A stretch of 64,000 bases of DNA, taken from assembly GCA_003693505.1 (NCBI GenBank), contig QUZD01000051.1:1-64000 (forward strand). Direction: 5' to 3'. Position numbers and translations under genes: made by a program. Under the pieces are notes generated by a model. The model did no database searches. It saw nothing but the letters and a program-made list of their open reading frames with translations, and was not told the origin of the DNA. This DNA is from Pseudonectria foliicola (lineage: Eukaryota; Ascomycota; Sordariomycetes; Hypocreales; Nectriaceae). Shown here piece by piece: positions 22,280 through 35,264 of the stretch (position 1 is its first letter; the number at the start of each line of letters is the position of its first letter).

Positions 22280-23609
22280 GTGTTTGTAGTTGTGAGGTCT
22301 GCGGTGGACAATCTGGCATTAATCTTTTAATGCATCCCTATTGATAATATCTGTAATATGACTGGACTGTGGTTTATACCATGCTTTGTTATCCCTGAAA
22401 CAACGCCACTTGCAGACAGATAAGGCCATACGGTTGCGGAGATCACATTTTCTCAGGCAGAGCAATTCAGTCATCATCAGCTTTCTGCGCTATTCCCGTT
22501 AGCCCTTGTAACAGCACACCTTCGTTCCATGGCTTAAGCTTGACCCTGTGGCGTATGTGTCAAGCCATCAAAGAATTATTCCCTATCCTTGGACTACTTT
22601 CTTATCAGTGTTGCCATAATCATAGAATTAATCTCCGGTCCCTGAAGACGCCCGTATCTTGCAAAGTCGAGCACCATGCTTATTAGAAAGTCGGTGCGCT
22701 CAAACACGATAGACAGGTCATATCCCCTAAAGGTTTCTTCGGCGTGTCTCTAAGTACATCGTTGTATCAGCACACAGCATATTTCTCATAATATTGCAAG
22801 ACGACATACTATGTATCGAGTGACTAGATACACAGAAACTGTCTTAATGCTCTTTACCTGCCACTCGAGCAATCAGTCGGGTAGTTTGGACTTGCACTGT
22901 CATGACACCTGACCTGACAATACATTGATACTCGAGCCTAACCCTACGAAGAAAGACCGCTTCGGAACGAAGACGCAACCCACTGGTCCGACGAGCGCCT
23001 TGTCAGTGTAATGATTGATACTCTTCACACAAGCACAAAATCACTCGTCGCTTTTCGAAACATCACCCTGCTCGAAAAAGGTTAAGATTGTCGTGTCTGC
23101 AGAGCTGCGGTTGAGCTACCAACCCCATGTATAGACTGAAATGTGCGTATAAGGATATCCTTTTGAGGAAAGGGAGCATTCTTATATCTAATTGTATTAC
23201 CTATTCTTATGAAGCGATAGTGACAGTATAGTGCAGATTGTCGTGGACGCAATTAACATAACAGAGCTGCATAAGGTAACAGCGCAACCGGGGAGAGAAT
23301 TCAGGCTATAAGAACTAATGCTCATTGAACTTGATGAGCTAATTAAGATCCAGGGCTGAGTTGAAGAACATACTTCCTTAGTCAAGATTCCAAGCCCGAT
23401 AGGCGCCTGTCACAGTAGCAAGCCATATTTTGAAATAATCGGTTTGGAGCGCCAAACAAGGTTGCGCCATCTGTCCGTGTGTTGATCAACTTCTATTAGA
23501 GTAAGCGGGCTCATAAATATATAGTCAATTGGCTCTATGTTTCATATCATGCCTACTCCCATACCAATCGGTACTCCCAATGCCCATCATTAATTAATAG
23601 GCATGCCAT
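22280..23609. other. Convergent intergenic region
   Basis: The region between the 3' ends of the sugar transporter and the PTR2 gene is 1.3 kb long. Short frames such as 23197-23385 lack any protein-like features. Apart from the hairpin at 22316, nothing stands out. Confidence 0.5.
22316..22333. repeat. Inverted repeat in the 3' flank of the transporter gene
   Basis: The arms gcattaa (22316-22322) and ttaatgc (22327-22333) are perfectly complementary around a tctt loop, 37 bases downstream of the stop codon. They would form a small hairpin in the 3' UTR. Confidence 0.55.
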
Positions 23610-25569
23610 CTATGCATTATGGGTCTTCTTAGCCTCAAGTTCAGTACTCTTATCAGTAAACTCGTCAACCATTTCAGATGCCAAAACAGTTTCCTCGTTG
23701 TCGATATGCTTAAAGATAAACCACTAATGAACAAAGTTAGTCACGCACCAGAACTATCACCAGCTTGAGACTTACAAACAGAACAGTAACAACACCGCCG
23801 ACGATAGCAGGACCGCCAAAGACCCAGATCAAATGAGGGTCAACCACGGCAGTTGAACAGGCGAGATTGACAATGTAGGCAATTGCGGTATTGAAGAGAT
23901 TGATGGCCGATACCAGACCTCTCATGTTGACCGGTGCTCGAGAGTAAGCAATGCCATAGGCTACGAAAGTTAGTATCAGTTGATTAGGACGCGCGAGCGG
24001 TGGAGACATACCGGGGACGTTGATGAATAGCTCGGAGAGACCGCCAATACCGTAAGGTACACCCATCCACCAGACAGATATGGGAGAAGTCAATCCATTG
24101 TCAACACATCTAGGGTCAGATGACCCATGGTATCCGCAAGGTGAGGTCTCGTAGGCATAGTACTGCAGCAGGGTGTAGGCAATGCCGCTAATGGTGGACA
24201 AGAAAAAACCCGTGCATATACGCATAACGGGTCCATAATGAATCTTGTATTTTCGCAATGTCGGGTAGAGACCGAAGTTCAGGATCAGGGAGAAGATGAT
24301 GATGGCGAACGCATTGAAGTTATTCATAACATCATTTGGTGCTCCGTCAGTCCTGAGCATCGTGCTCAGATAACTGGCAGCGTTTCCAAGGCCATTGTCG
24401 TTCCAGTACTGTACGGGGAAGAAGCAAAACATTCCAGTGGCCTGGAATGTACGCCTGACATCCTCGACAAACCGGTCGTCATATCGATTCGTAGGCGTGA
24501 GACCCTGAGCTGCCTGATATGAAGGCTTGGCGCGGTCCCAGAAGCCTTTGCGCCCAATGCGCATGACACCACCACCCTTGAGACTGCTACCCAGAGCATG
24601 GAAGACATTGGGCAAATCAGATCCGCCAGGCTTGTGCAATACCAAGCGTTTCTTCAGAAACCACATTAGAAACGGTAGAGGAAGGTAGAGCAGTGTAGGC
24701 AATAACCATGACAACCACCACCCGACGTACTTCTCCGAATAGGAAGTAGCGACCTGCATGAAGCCTCCGATGTTGATAAGTAGGTAGAACCATAGCATGG
24801 CTCTCTCAGTTCCGTGCTCCGGATCTTCAATCACACGCTCACCAGACTTGAGCGTGACGACTGTAGGGACGTGTGTGGTCATTTGGTCGAGTAATAAAGG
24901 CGACAAGTTGGGCTTGAACATGGCAGAGCCGATCGATAGGATGTAAACGCCTGCAAAGAAAGGGCCTTTCGCATTTCCGTTTTCTAGCAGACTCTTTGCG
25001 CCGGAAACGAGCAGGATGATGTGACCTAGGCCCATGACGGCAATACCCCAAAGGATCATTCTGAATCGGCCGGTTCTTGTATCGGCCAGATAGCCGGTAA
25101 CAAGGGGAAGGGTGTATGAGATCAGGTTGACGGATTGGCCTACAGCGTTCTATCTGAAGTCAGTGTGAAGAATGAATCGTCTTACGATGTGGCGTCCTAC
25201 AGCTTTGGCCTCTCCCATGCCGAGTGCACCAGGAGTCTGCTGTGAACCCCGAGGCGGCGCACCCCAACCATTGCCTCCGGGTGGCAAAGGTCGGTTGACA
25301 AAATTAGAGTAAAGGCCCTGGCAGCCATAGTACGATGCTCGTTCGCAGAACTCAACAAAGCAGAGCAGGTAGGCGACGAGAGGGAGATTGCCGGGAACGC
25401 GTCGCAGGGTCGCAAGCTCTTCTTCGGTGGGTTTTCCTTCGTAATCCGTTTCCAGAGCAATGGCTTGAACCGGCGCCTGTTGATGGCCCGCGGGCACCTT
25501 TGAGTCGGCGTCTGAGTTTCCATGTTAGTTCCTGTCTACCGGCCAAAGTCAACGATTAACCTTACCCAT
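23610..25569 (-). CDS. Proton-dependent oligopeptide transporter (PTR2/POT family)
   Basis: Imports di- and tripeptides with protons across the plasma membrane. Five exons (25569-25566, 25511-25201, 25149-24012, 23960-23776, 23723-23610) encode 583 residues. The POT signature VEFCERASYYG lies at residues 54-64, and LADTRTGRFRMILWG follows the second helix pair. The first coding exon is only ATGG: the frame upstream of exon 2 is closed by a stop, while a GTAAGG donor directly after ATGG restores the frame to MDADSKVPAGHQQ. For intron 2 two in-frame donors exist. GTAGGA at 25200 gives a 51-bp intron and is preferred, because the alternative would give a 36-bp intron. The last intron (23724-23775) leads to a C-terminal tail that ends KKTHNA. 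Secreted peptidases elsewhere in the window could supply its substrates. Confidence 0.88.
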
Positions 25570-27911
25570 AGAGTTTCGGTTGTCACAAAGTTTCGCCAAA
25601 TGTCCTTCACAATCGCCAGGTGGAGGGTGACAGGTCCCTCAATTCGATATATATGATAACGAAAACATAGATATCCCAAAGATCCATAAATCTCGGCATC
25701 TTGAAGCCGAAAGCTAGTGCCTACACGGTTCATTTTCCATCCCATAACGGGTCGGGCACCACAATTAAAGGATCCCTGCCAGGCGGGTCGAACAAAAGTC
25801 GGCGTACAGAGACGGCAAATTCCCACACTCCAAAGTTGGCTCTGCCACTTTACAGCACGAGAACATACATTCAACAGCCCATATCAATTGGAACAATTAT
25901 ATCAATACATTGGTAAGCTTGCTATATTCTCTATGGGCTTCATCTACGTTATTCATGTAGCTTTTGGTACACACCTTGCCAGGTTTGTAGAGTGGCTCTA
26001 TGCTGTGGTGGGTCAGTTTTTGTGTGACCCGCTTGTCTGTCGGTGATGGATCCATCCGATCCAGAATAATCCCGCGATAGATGCGCCGACTGTGTAATGC
26101 CACTGGTTAGGCCGTAGGTCGATTGAGGCGGTTGAAATTGCAGTGCCACAAAAGATTGCCAGGAACCTGATAGGTGGCGTGTCACCGGCTTCCTCCTTCT
26201 ACATACAGTCAGTGCGATGCAATTACGTGATTGGAGTCGCAAGGGCTTATCTCGTAGATTGATTGAAATTTGTAATAGAGTAGAGGAAATAGTGGTGCAT
26301 TGATGGCGAAAATGGTACCAAGAGGTTTCAAGGGTATCAAATGTCACGTAGGGTACCGGTTCGGTTTCATCCTCAGGGTTAAGTCAGTCATACGAGAAGG
26401 ATGTACCTTTCAATACTTCCTCTTGAGGAACACTAGTGTAAGGGCAAGATACGAGCAAAGGAAGGATCCTGACCTCAATCTATGGAGCAAGCCTAAACGC
26501 GTAGGGGCCGAGGCCATACCCTACCGCACACTACCATTACATATATGCCATACATATCCACAAGTTTTGCGAACGGTTTCCATGATTGGTAATGCTTCCA
26601 GGGATCATAGCTAAATTCATTGGATTATAGTTCAATCAGAGATACTCATCGCGCTGAAGGTGATGGGAAAATCAGTAATCTGTTCCATGCCTTTAATTAG
26701 CCAGTCCACGCTGGGGGGTTGCATGTAACTAAATTTCGTCTTCCGGACAGTGAATCGCTGTTTTCCAAGGTCCCGAAATCTCTGAACTCGTTGGCGCAAG
26801 TTAAAGTCTAACGAATGCTCAATCCGGACTTTCCTTTGAGATGAGGCGGGACGCTTCAGTAGTCCATTTCGTACCGCGGATCGTGAATTCTAGGCGAAAT
26901 GGCACGTGGGAGTACGATGAGGCCAGTCGCTTAAAAGGCAGCATGAACCAGTGTATTTTGTATAATGATGACTTGTAAACTTAAAGTGGTGTGTTCAATG
27001 GTGGCAATAGAATGGTAGATGATTTGGTCTTACGGCAAGTTCACAGCACGCGCTGACTCAAATTCAGATTATCGAGTAATGTTGCAAATCAGATTGTTCG
27101 ACAGTAGTTGATTTAATACCCTTACAACTTGCTTGAAAAGCTCTGGTGGGTAGTGAAACTTAGTTTTGTACAAGGCCCGTCTGACACAGCTCGGTCCATA
27201 ATGCCAAAATCTAGAGAAAGTGAGTATACGTATACCTAGCGTCCCACCTCTTTGCCATACCCAGTCCAGGCTTTAGCTCTGTTTCAGTTTGGTGCGGCCC
27301 GATCACTTATAAACACAAGTGATTGACTCTATCCCAACGACAATCTTGTGTAAGACATAGCAACCTGGACTTTCCGCTTATATCTTGCCGCGAGTCCAGA
27401 TGTCCAATTCTTATCATGTCACTGAAAAGGGACTGATTGGTTTAGTAAATGTATCGGTACCGTTATGACTTCGGAAGTTCTTCCTCCGGGTTCATCCTTG
27501 ATGGAGAATAGCGTCAGAAAGGGTCACAAGTCTCGTAGCATAGGCTCTTGATTGTTCTATAATTCATCGGCCCGGAGATTCCTAGCGGATTTTGAATTTC
27601 TGCTGAAAGGGTTAGTGGTGACTCCCCGATGAGGATAGACAGCTCTGGAAGCAATCCCTCCTGAGCCGGATGGGGAAGGCATCCGACAGCTCTCAAAACG
27701 GATGTATCGTCGAAGAGCAGCCGAGATTTTTTGAGAAACATGACTTAATGACTACCATTATGTGGGTGTATTAATGTGTTATGACTCAATTACATTGTCG
27801 CATTATGAGCCGTTATTAGGCTATTTTGTTTGTATAAATTAAGCTGCTCGGCCTGTACTAATGATTTTCATCAACGCTCAGCAGCGCACGGTGTCTTCGC
27901 AAACAACAGAT
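25570..27911. other. Long intergenic region
   Basis: About 2.3 kb separates the divergent PTR2 and endoglucanase genes. Open frames at 25717-26046, 25949-26347, 26300-26614 and 27514-27741 show no domain, signal peptide or splice continuation and are not called. A TATA-like element is found at 27833. Confidence 0.5.
27833..27840 (+). promoter_or_regulatory. TATA-like element of the endoglucanase gene
   Basis: The sequence tataaatt lies 72-79 bases before the chosen ATG at 27912. This short distance supports that ATG, although an in-frame ATG at 27861 also lies downstream of it. Confidence 0.45.
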
Positions 27912-29116
27912 ATGATTCATCACTTTTTCGTGCTGGGGGCCCTTTTGGGTCCGGCGCTGGCTGTCAACGGCGCATATGCGCAATGTGGCGGCCAAAATTG
28001 GACTGGCTCGACAGGATGTGTCACTGGCTACACGTGCGTTTCTTCAAACTCCTTTTATAGCCAGTGTCTTCCGTCGCCAAACTCGCCAAGCACCACGTTG
28101 TCGACCAGAACCCAGCCAAAGCCTACTACAAGTTCTAGTAGCGTTACCAAGCCAGAACCTAGTGGCCAATGGTGGTTTGGTACCAATGAAGCTGGGGCAG
28201 AGTTCGGCGAAGGAACCTTGCCAGGCGATTGGGGGAAGCATTACATTTTCCCGAGTCTTTCTACCATAGACGTACGTATCACGATACTGTTGCGAGCTTA
28301 ACTAACACGTCTCAGACACTGCGTGGTCAAGGCTACAATACTTTCCGCGTCCAGTTTAGAATGGAACGACTAACTCCAACTTCAATGACCGGCGCATACA
28401 ACGCCGCGTATCTCAAGAACCTCACCGAAGTAGTGAACCATATTACCAAAGGCGGTGCATGGGCTGTTTTAGACCCACACAACTATGGTCGCTTTTTTGG
28501 CAGCATCATCACAGACACAAATGCCTTCAAAACATGGTGGCAAAATCTTGCAAGCCAGTTCAAGAGCAACGACCGGGTTATTTTCGACACCAATAATGAG
28601 TACCATACGATGGACCAGACCCTCGTCCTCAACCTGAACCAAGCAGCTATCAACGGCATTCGAGCCGCCGGCGCGACGCAATACATATTTGTTGAGGGCA
28701 ATCAGTGGTCCGGTGCTTGGTCATGGCCCGACGTGAACGATAACATGAAAGCACTTACTGATCCACAAAACAAAATTGTCTACGAGATGCATCAGTATCT
28801 CGATTCAGACAGCTCTGGTACATCACCAGCCTGTGTTTCGACGACCATCGGTGCCGAACGGCTCAGGGCAGCCACAAAATGGCTGAAGGACAACGGCAAA
28901 ATTGGCATCCTTGGAGAATTTGCTGGTGGTGCGAACAATCAGTGCCAGACTGCCGTCAAAGGCCTTTTAGAGCACCTCAAAGCAAATAGTGATGTTTGGA
29001 AAGGAGCTCTGTGGTGGGCTGCAGGTCCTTGGTGGAATGACTACATGTACAACTTTGAGCCTCCAAGCGGCGCTGGGTATCAGTACTATAACCAGCTGCT
29101 GAAGCAGTACATCTAA
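27912..29116 (+). CDS. CBM1-GH5 endo-beta-1,4-glucanase
   Basis: Secreted cellulase of GH5, closest to subfamily 5 (EG2 type). Exons 27912-28271 and 28316-29116 encode 386 residues; the 44-bp intron has donor GTACGT, branch CTAAC and acceptor CAG. A signal peptide (about 1-23) leads directly into a fungal cellulose-binding module CBM1 (residues 24-54, QCGGQNWTGSTGC and CVSSNSFYSQCL). A Ser/Thr/Pro-rich linker follows at about 55-85, then the catalytic barrel. The proton donor is Glu215 in FDTNNEYH and the nucleophile Glu321 in GILGEFAGG. In the first barrel strand the family usually has FRVPF; here it reads FRVQF (Gln133). An upstream in-frame ATG at 27861 would put 17 extra residues before the signal peptide and is less likely. 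Confidence 0.92.
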
Positions 29117-31427
29117 GAAATCTCAAGGCTGGCTGCACATACTAGCTGGAGGATGATAGATAATCTCATGTACGGGGAAACGTTCAAGCATACATATCCC
29201 AGGTTTCTTTACTACAGGTGCAATCCAACAGTACATGACATACTAAGATTCGTCAGTCATTGTCAAATTGAACAGACTAATATCACTGAAATCGATAGTC
29301 ACTACGTTTCTGGGTTTTAGCGATCTAGTTCCTTTGATCCTTGATCGAGATGATGGCGGCGCACGAGTCCTCGCCATTTGCTTTGATCAATTGTTAATCG
29401 TCTGGTATTCGTCTACAGAATCAAACATTTTGAGGATGTCGAGTGAGCTGGTGGTTGTAACAGTGTTCTCGGAGAGTTAATCTGCAAATACAATGTTTGC
29501 CGCGGACCTGCTTCTTGTATCGTCCACGAGGAGATGCAAAGCGAATGACCCAATGTCTTGATAGAAACATATCTCCATTGCAAATATCTATTTGACATGG
29601 AGCAAATGACGCGCACGATTCCTTGCTGTAGATCGGCCTAATGAAGTGTAAAGATAGGTAAGGTTGCCCCTACCTCTTTTTACTACTAGATTGCCTTCAA
29701 GGATTCAAGGCTACATTTACTGAGGCCAGCAGGGATGAATCTCGTGCCTCTCCAGTTCGAGCAACCGCCCACTTCAACTTGTGACGGCTCAGGGGTAATC
29801 ACGTCCTGGCGCACCCGCATAAACGAGCAGGAACTTGTTTGCATACTACAGCGCGATAGCTGGGCTGTTAACGCTGGCAAGAAACCCTTCAATGAGCGAA
29901 GTATTCAGCAATGTGAGCCAATAAATTGGATATAACGAGCTGCCAATGACCTTGACGAATTGCTCGTCATATGCCTCCTCTGCTCAAAGTTCAGGCATTT
30001 AGGCCATGAGTAACCCTTCCGACTAGTTCAACTCAGGCTCCAATATAGCGGTTAAATTCATCAACATTTGTTATGAATGCCTTTATTAAACTATTCGTCA
30101 ATGTCATCCTTGAAAATCACCCAAAGTTCATCCAGCCTCTTGATGGAGGTTTATTAGAGATGTGGCTTTACATTGCCATTCATCTAAAGCAGAATTGTTT
30201 CACTCTTCATTATTTGGCATGCGGTACGAGAAGACCAAGTACGTGATACGTACAAGGAGTCTTGTGTAACTAAGTACCGCAAATTACTAGCGCTGTACTG
30301 GTGTGCTGTTAAGAGGGCCAGGCATTGATGCGAACATGAGCGAGTAAGCTAGCCCAAAGCAAAGAATTTACGACACTAATTTACGCGAAGATGTATCTTT
30401 TGACTAGTCTAGTAATTATCGCTTAAGAATACTACCATGATGTAGAATCCCTGCTGCCATGTCCGTGCATAAAGCTGTAACCGAGACTGACCTCGCAGTC
30501 TAAGTCTTTTTTGAGTATGAAGTTACCAGGCTACCCCACTTCGGTTCGAGCCCTGCGGGGCTGAGTCGTGAAAACTGCCTTTCTGAACTATCAATCGGAT
30601 TTACAGGTACTGTAAGTTAAGACAAAGATCCCTGCCAGCATAGCATAGAGCGTCCTTGAACAGATTCTTAAGCACAGCTTTTACAACTTCCACATACCGA
30701 GTATGGTACGGGATAATGTAGATTGAAAGATTGACATGCATGCGTGAATAACAGGATTCTTTACAAAATGTTGAGTTGCCTGTACTACCTTTGAGAGGCT
30801 CTTACAATAGATTAGGCAGTAATGGTTCACATCAAACCGTGTGGTGATGCTTTATTAAGTGGGCAAATGCAAGCCCGGTGAACTACTGATAGTGGCGCAG
30901 GCAGGGCCACGTATTACCGAGCCCTTACCATGTAAGTGTAACTCTAGGGCGCTATCACGTAACATGAAATGCTAGTTAAAGCCGAAGTGTAGCTAAAGCG
31001 AGGCGGGCACTATCGAGATCGTTTACATCCCAGTTTATAGCCTTACAAAACTCTAAAAACAAACGTCCAGGCCTTGTAGTTTCCCATCTACAGTAATCCG
31101 TAGCATAATATCAAAGATAGAGCGGGCTTATGACTCACAAGGGGTAAAACCACGCAGATGATATAGAACGTGCAGGGTTAGTTAACTATGATAGCAGCAA
31201 TCGACTGTACTTACTAGCTTGAACTAAAGACTCTGAGAAGAACGCCAAGGCAGCCTAAGGCACACGCTTTCTTCTCTGGCCACTCCTGGCCCTTCGACAA
31301 GACGTGTTAAAAGAAGGGGTGCCTCCCAATTATTTCTGACTAGACACTCAAGACACCTCCAACTTCGCTCACACATCCTTTGCGCTTAATATTGCTGAGT
31401 TCGACTTCACCTCCGCCAACATCTCAG
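29117..31427. other. Long intergenic region, partly TpA-rich
   Basis: This 2.3-kb stretch has no convincing ORF. The part around 30200-31200 is rich in TA and stop triplets and may contain mildly RIP-degraded repeat remnants. A ggttcgag string near 30542 recalls a tRNA B box, but no cloverleaf can be built around it. The last 300 bases should contain the DUF4246 promoter. Confidence 0.4.
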
Positions 31428-33732
31428 ATGCCGAGCATTGATAGAGTGAAACCAGTTCCTCTCACAATTGAGGAAGAGGAGAACCTATCACGTAGCGATG
31501 TAGCGGTAGGATTTAGTCAAGCACAAATCGACAGTTTCAACAGCTGGGTTGGAGCCGATGACCCAAGCATATTGGACGCAAAGGAATGGATCACAAGAGA
31601 GAACGGGCTTGATTACAATACTTTCTCCTACTCCGTCCTGATACTGATGATCAAGCGAGCAAAGTATACATACAGTTGCGGACATGTTGACCAGGTGTGT
31701 AATGCAAGCGTGATACAATGCCCAACGAACTCGAAAGCTAACGTATAGGCGATTCAGAACTCCGTTGTCCTGAGGCCTGGTCTCGGTTTGCCGCTCACTC
31801 ATATGCCCGAGCCTGAAGATCGATTTCCTTTGTTGTTCATGGAAAACAATGACACCAACGGCTGGCGGGCTGCCACTTTGCTCATACGCGAGAGTTGCAT
31901 GCTAAAACTCGTCAATGAGCTATCTGATAAGCCCGAGTGGTGGCGCAAAGTACGAGATAAGACAATCGCCGATAAGTGGAAGAAGGAGGCATTGGCAATG
32001 GATTGGTTCTCATACTGGGAGCATGCCGATTTTACAACTGCCATGGCCGATGCAGTCAGTTAACCATTCTCAAACCCGAAGCAGTTTGTACTGATACCTA
32101 TAGCAGTGCCTTGATGAATTGCTCCAGAAAGCAGACATATACGCGGAAACGGGCCTAATTCCAGTTTTTGATTACACCACTGCCGTCATCAAGGCAGACA
32201 GCATCCTCACAGTTGAGCTCGTCAAGGCTCTCCAGGAAGCTGTTAAACCGCTGGAAGATGTCCCCGAAGACTTGAAAGACTGGCACCCTAACAGCGAAGA
32301 AAAGGTCCTCAATCTTGTCCATCCTTCTTTATGGCCTCTCGTATACGGACGCTCCAGGATTCTTCATGATCAGATCATCAACACGGACAATGCTCTCGCC
32401 TTCTGTGGTACCGGTGATGTGCTGCGTGCCCCTGGGACTGAACAGACGATGTACGTTCTCGGCCAAGGAAGTTTCAGCGAGGAGGATGTCAAAGTGCTCT
32501 CCAACAAGTTTCAGTGGCTCCCATGCGATGTGGTTCTGAATCCAGAGACCGGGGACGCTAGGATCACGAGTTACATCAACAATCTCCACCCGGGAAAACA
32601 TGCCAACGTGTATACCATTATCGAGCAATGTATCCAAAAGTCTTTGCCAGCGTGGGATGTTATCTACAACTGGGAGAATCGATTTTCTGTACAGCGTCTC
32701 ACTACAGACGTAGCCGAGTACGAAGAGTGTCCTTGCTTGGAAGTTTGTGGTATAAACGACGGCTATGGCTGCCAGCCTTGGAGGCGTCCTCTGAATGAGG
32801 GCGAGGACTCTAGATACGATACTGAGTATTGGGACCCAGAGTTCGAAAAGTCTAAAGCCGACGAAGGTATGGACTTTCACGAGATCGGAGATGAGAAGAA
32901 GAAGGATTACGATGCAAATCCCAAGCGGAGAGAGCTCGACGATGCCTGGTTCGCATCAACTCACCGCACAAAGCTCCCCGATGCAGATCCAAAAGCAGAA
33001 GACTATGTGCGGATCCGCTCTTCCGATATTAAATCAACAGGGTTTTTCAATGGCAAGAAGCAAGTTCAGGTCATTGTCAAGCTAGCCAACATCCATCTCA
33101 CGCCAGAGAAGCCCTGTTACAAAGGCGGCTCGTGGCATACTGAGGGCCTGCTCAACGAGCACATTGTCAGTACAGCAATTTTTTACTACGACAGTGACAA
33201 CATCACCGACTGCACGCTTGATTTCCGCACATGCGCGAACAGAGAAGAGCTTTGCGAAAGCGTAGACTACGAGCAATATAGGCACGATCCTATTGCCCGA
33301 ACTTTTGCGATCGATCCTCAAGGCAGCATTATTCAGGATATTGGTTCTATTAGCACCAAGGCTGGCAGGGCACTATTCTTCCCAAATGTGCTTCAACACC
33401 ATGTTTCGGGGTTTGAATTGGCCGATCCAACGAAACCAGGCCATAGGAAGATTCTTGCACTATTCCTTGTCGACCCAGCCATCCCCATCATCAGCACCTC
33501 CAATGTGCCGCCACAGCAAAAGCATTGGTGGGCTGCGCACTCAGGGTTAAACACTGGGACAGGCATTCTTCCGCCTGAGCTTGTTGAGAAGATAAATGAG
33601 CATATGGACTGGCCTATCGAACTTGAAGAGGCCAAAAAATTACGGCTAGAGCTGATGAGGGAAAGGACATCATTTGGGGCGCAAGAAAGATCCCGGCTCC
33701 ATGGAATGACGTGGAACTTTTGCGAGCATTGA
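31428..33732 (+). CDS. DUF4246 family protein, possible 2-oxoglutarate/Fe(II) oxygenase fold
   Basis: A fungal family without an established reaction. Three exons (31428-31694, 31749-32054, 32107-33732) encode 732 residues; intron 2 uses the less common donor GTCAGT. No signal peptide or membrane helix is visible, so the protein is probably cytosolic or nuclear. The C-terminal half carries the family core: VQVIVKLANIHLTPEKP, then GGSWHTEG, then FFPNVLQHHVSGF and GHRKILALFLVDP. The spacing His535-x-Glu537, His622 or His623, and Arg638 matches the metal- and 2-oxoglutarate-binding pattern of jelly-roll dioxygenases (inference from motif order). The middle part, rich in acidic residues and Trp/Pro, is of unknown use. 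The ATG at 31428 is the first in-frame ATG; an upstream in-frame TTG is ignored. Confidence 0.85.
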
Positions 33733-35264
33733 GGATCCAATGAGGGTAGATCTACTTCAGGAGCAATGAAAGACACGGAAACCAAAGAGAGTGGGGAGGT
33801 AAATGACTCCTCATAAAGGTGAAGGGTCTTTTTCAATCTTTTCCCACCAAAATGATCTACCAAAATAGTTACTTCTCAAAGTCAGATTGATATCAATTAC
33901 TCAAAGAGGATATTACTGTGAGGTTTGTTATTATCCATGATGGGTAGGCCAAATTGAGACTAGGTAGGCAGACTATAAAGCGAGTTTATGCTCCGCACGT
34001 CACTGTTGTCTCGTTCCACTTGTTCCCAGAAGGTCTTTGAACACTAGGATAATTTCCGATCGACTCATCCTCTACGCAAATATATGATGCCCAATGTCGC
34101 GCTTCAAAGTGCACACGGATCAATGGAAAGCTGCATGTTTTTACACAGCCGTTAGGGGCACAGTTCGGAGATTGATGAAAATGATCATCAGTTCCCCAGC
34201 AGTGAGGTATATATGGTCATCAACACGATTATCGTGGGAGCCTTTCACTATCTAAAACGCTAAAATAGCCGAAGTGACGAGTGAACTCGGGCTCTGCCAC
34301 ATCTTTACTGCTCCCTTGGCTTTGAGCCCACAGCTCCTGTGCTTCCTTGCAACATGCGTCTGGCGGCTGGGGCTGTCCTTGCAGCCGTTGTCGTTGTCGG
34401 TGTCCACGAACATAATCACTTTGGTTAGGGACTAGGTCGATCCTTTGAACATTCCAGATGCAACTACAGCTACGCGGCCTACTATGACCCTGGGCGTTGT
34501 GTATTTACGTTTCTCCCTATCTGACGTTACCATCTTTGTGGAGATGATAACGCAGGGCATCAACTTTCGGTTGGGGAATCTAAAACTTTGGACAGTAAAT
34601 CTTGCCCTTATTGCAAGGAATCATTAAGCGCTGCCCTTTAACTGGGTTTGCTTCCTGGGTACAGCTCCAGAGACCCAGATCATTGTTAGGCTACAGCAAA
34701 ACACCATGTAGACTACTATCTGGCTGCCTGATTCTTCGTATCTTGGCGAATGGGAAACGGTTAAAGTGGGTATTCTTAACCTGATCCTAAATCCTCTTAT
34801 AAGCTACTAACGCGCAAGCCATTGACCCAATGGTTACAATATGGCACAAGAATAGACACGACCAAAGCTGAACTAGCCGTCTTCTGGATTCCTTGCTTAC
34901 GTGGTTAACTTACATGGTTGTTACGGGCTTGAACATATTCGGCAGCATGATTGCCCCCTCTATTATAACGCATGACTACTCAAAAGAAGCCAACGGTCGT
35001 GTTCCAGATCTAGTATATGGCCATGTTGACCCAGGAAGACTTCCTCATTCGTCGTAACATGTCTGACTTGACCCTTGTCGTAAGGTTCGACTCCGGAAGG
35101 GATCCGAACAAGCGATGGTCAGAGACACGAGTCTTTCGATACGACAGGGAGGAGGCGCAGTGAGCCATTCCGCATGTTAAGATATATAAAAGGCAAGTTT
35201 GTCGCATGTGTCTTTCCAGTAGATTAGACACACTCTCACTTGTCGACCTTCCCAGAATACTACA
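33733..35264. other. Intergenic region with possible relic
   Basis: About 1.5 kb lies between the DUF4246 and M43 genes. At 34354 an ATG opens a short frame with a signal-peptide-like hydrophobic run that stops after 24 codons; it may be a decayed small secreted-protein gene. A strong TATA-like element lies at 35182. Confidence 0.4.
35182..35192 (+). promoter_or_regulatory. TATA-like element of the M43 protease gene
   Basis: The sequence atatataaaag lies 73-83 bases before the ATG at 35265 and is the clearest TATA box in the window. Confidence 0.55.

Noticed and set aside
27514..27741. 75-codon minus-strand ORF before the endoglucanase gene
   Set aside because: No recognisable features and no neighbouring exons.
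30530..30575. tRNA-like ggttcgag string
   Set aside because: No acceptor stem, D arm or anticodon arm can be paired around it.
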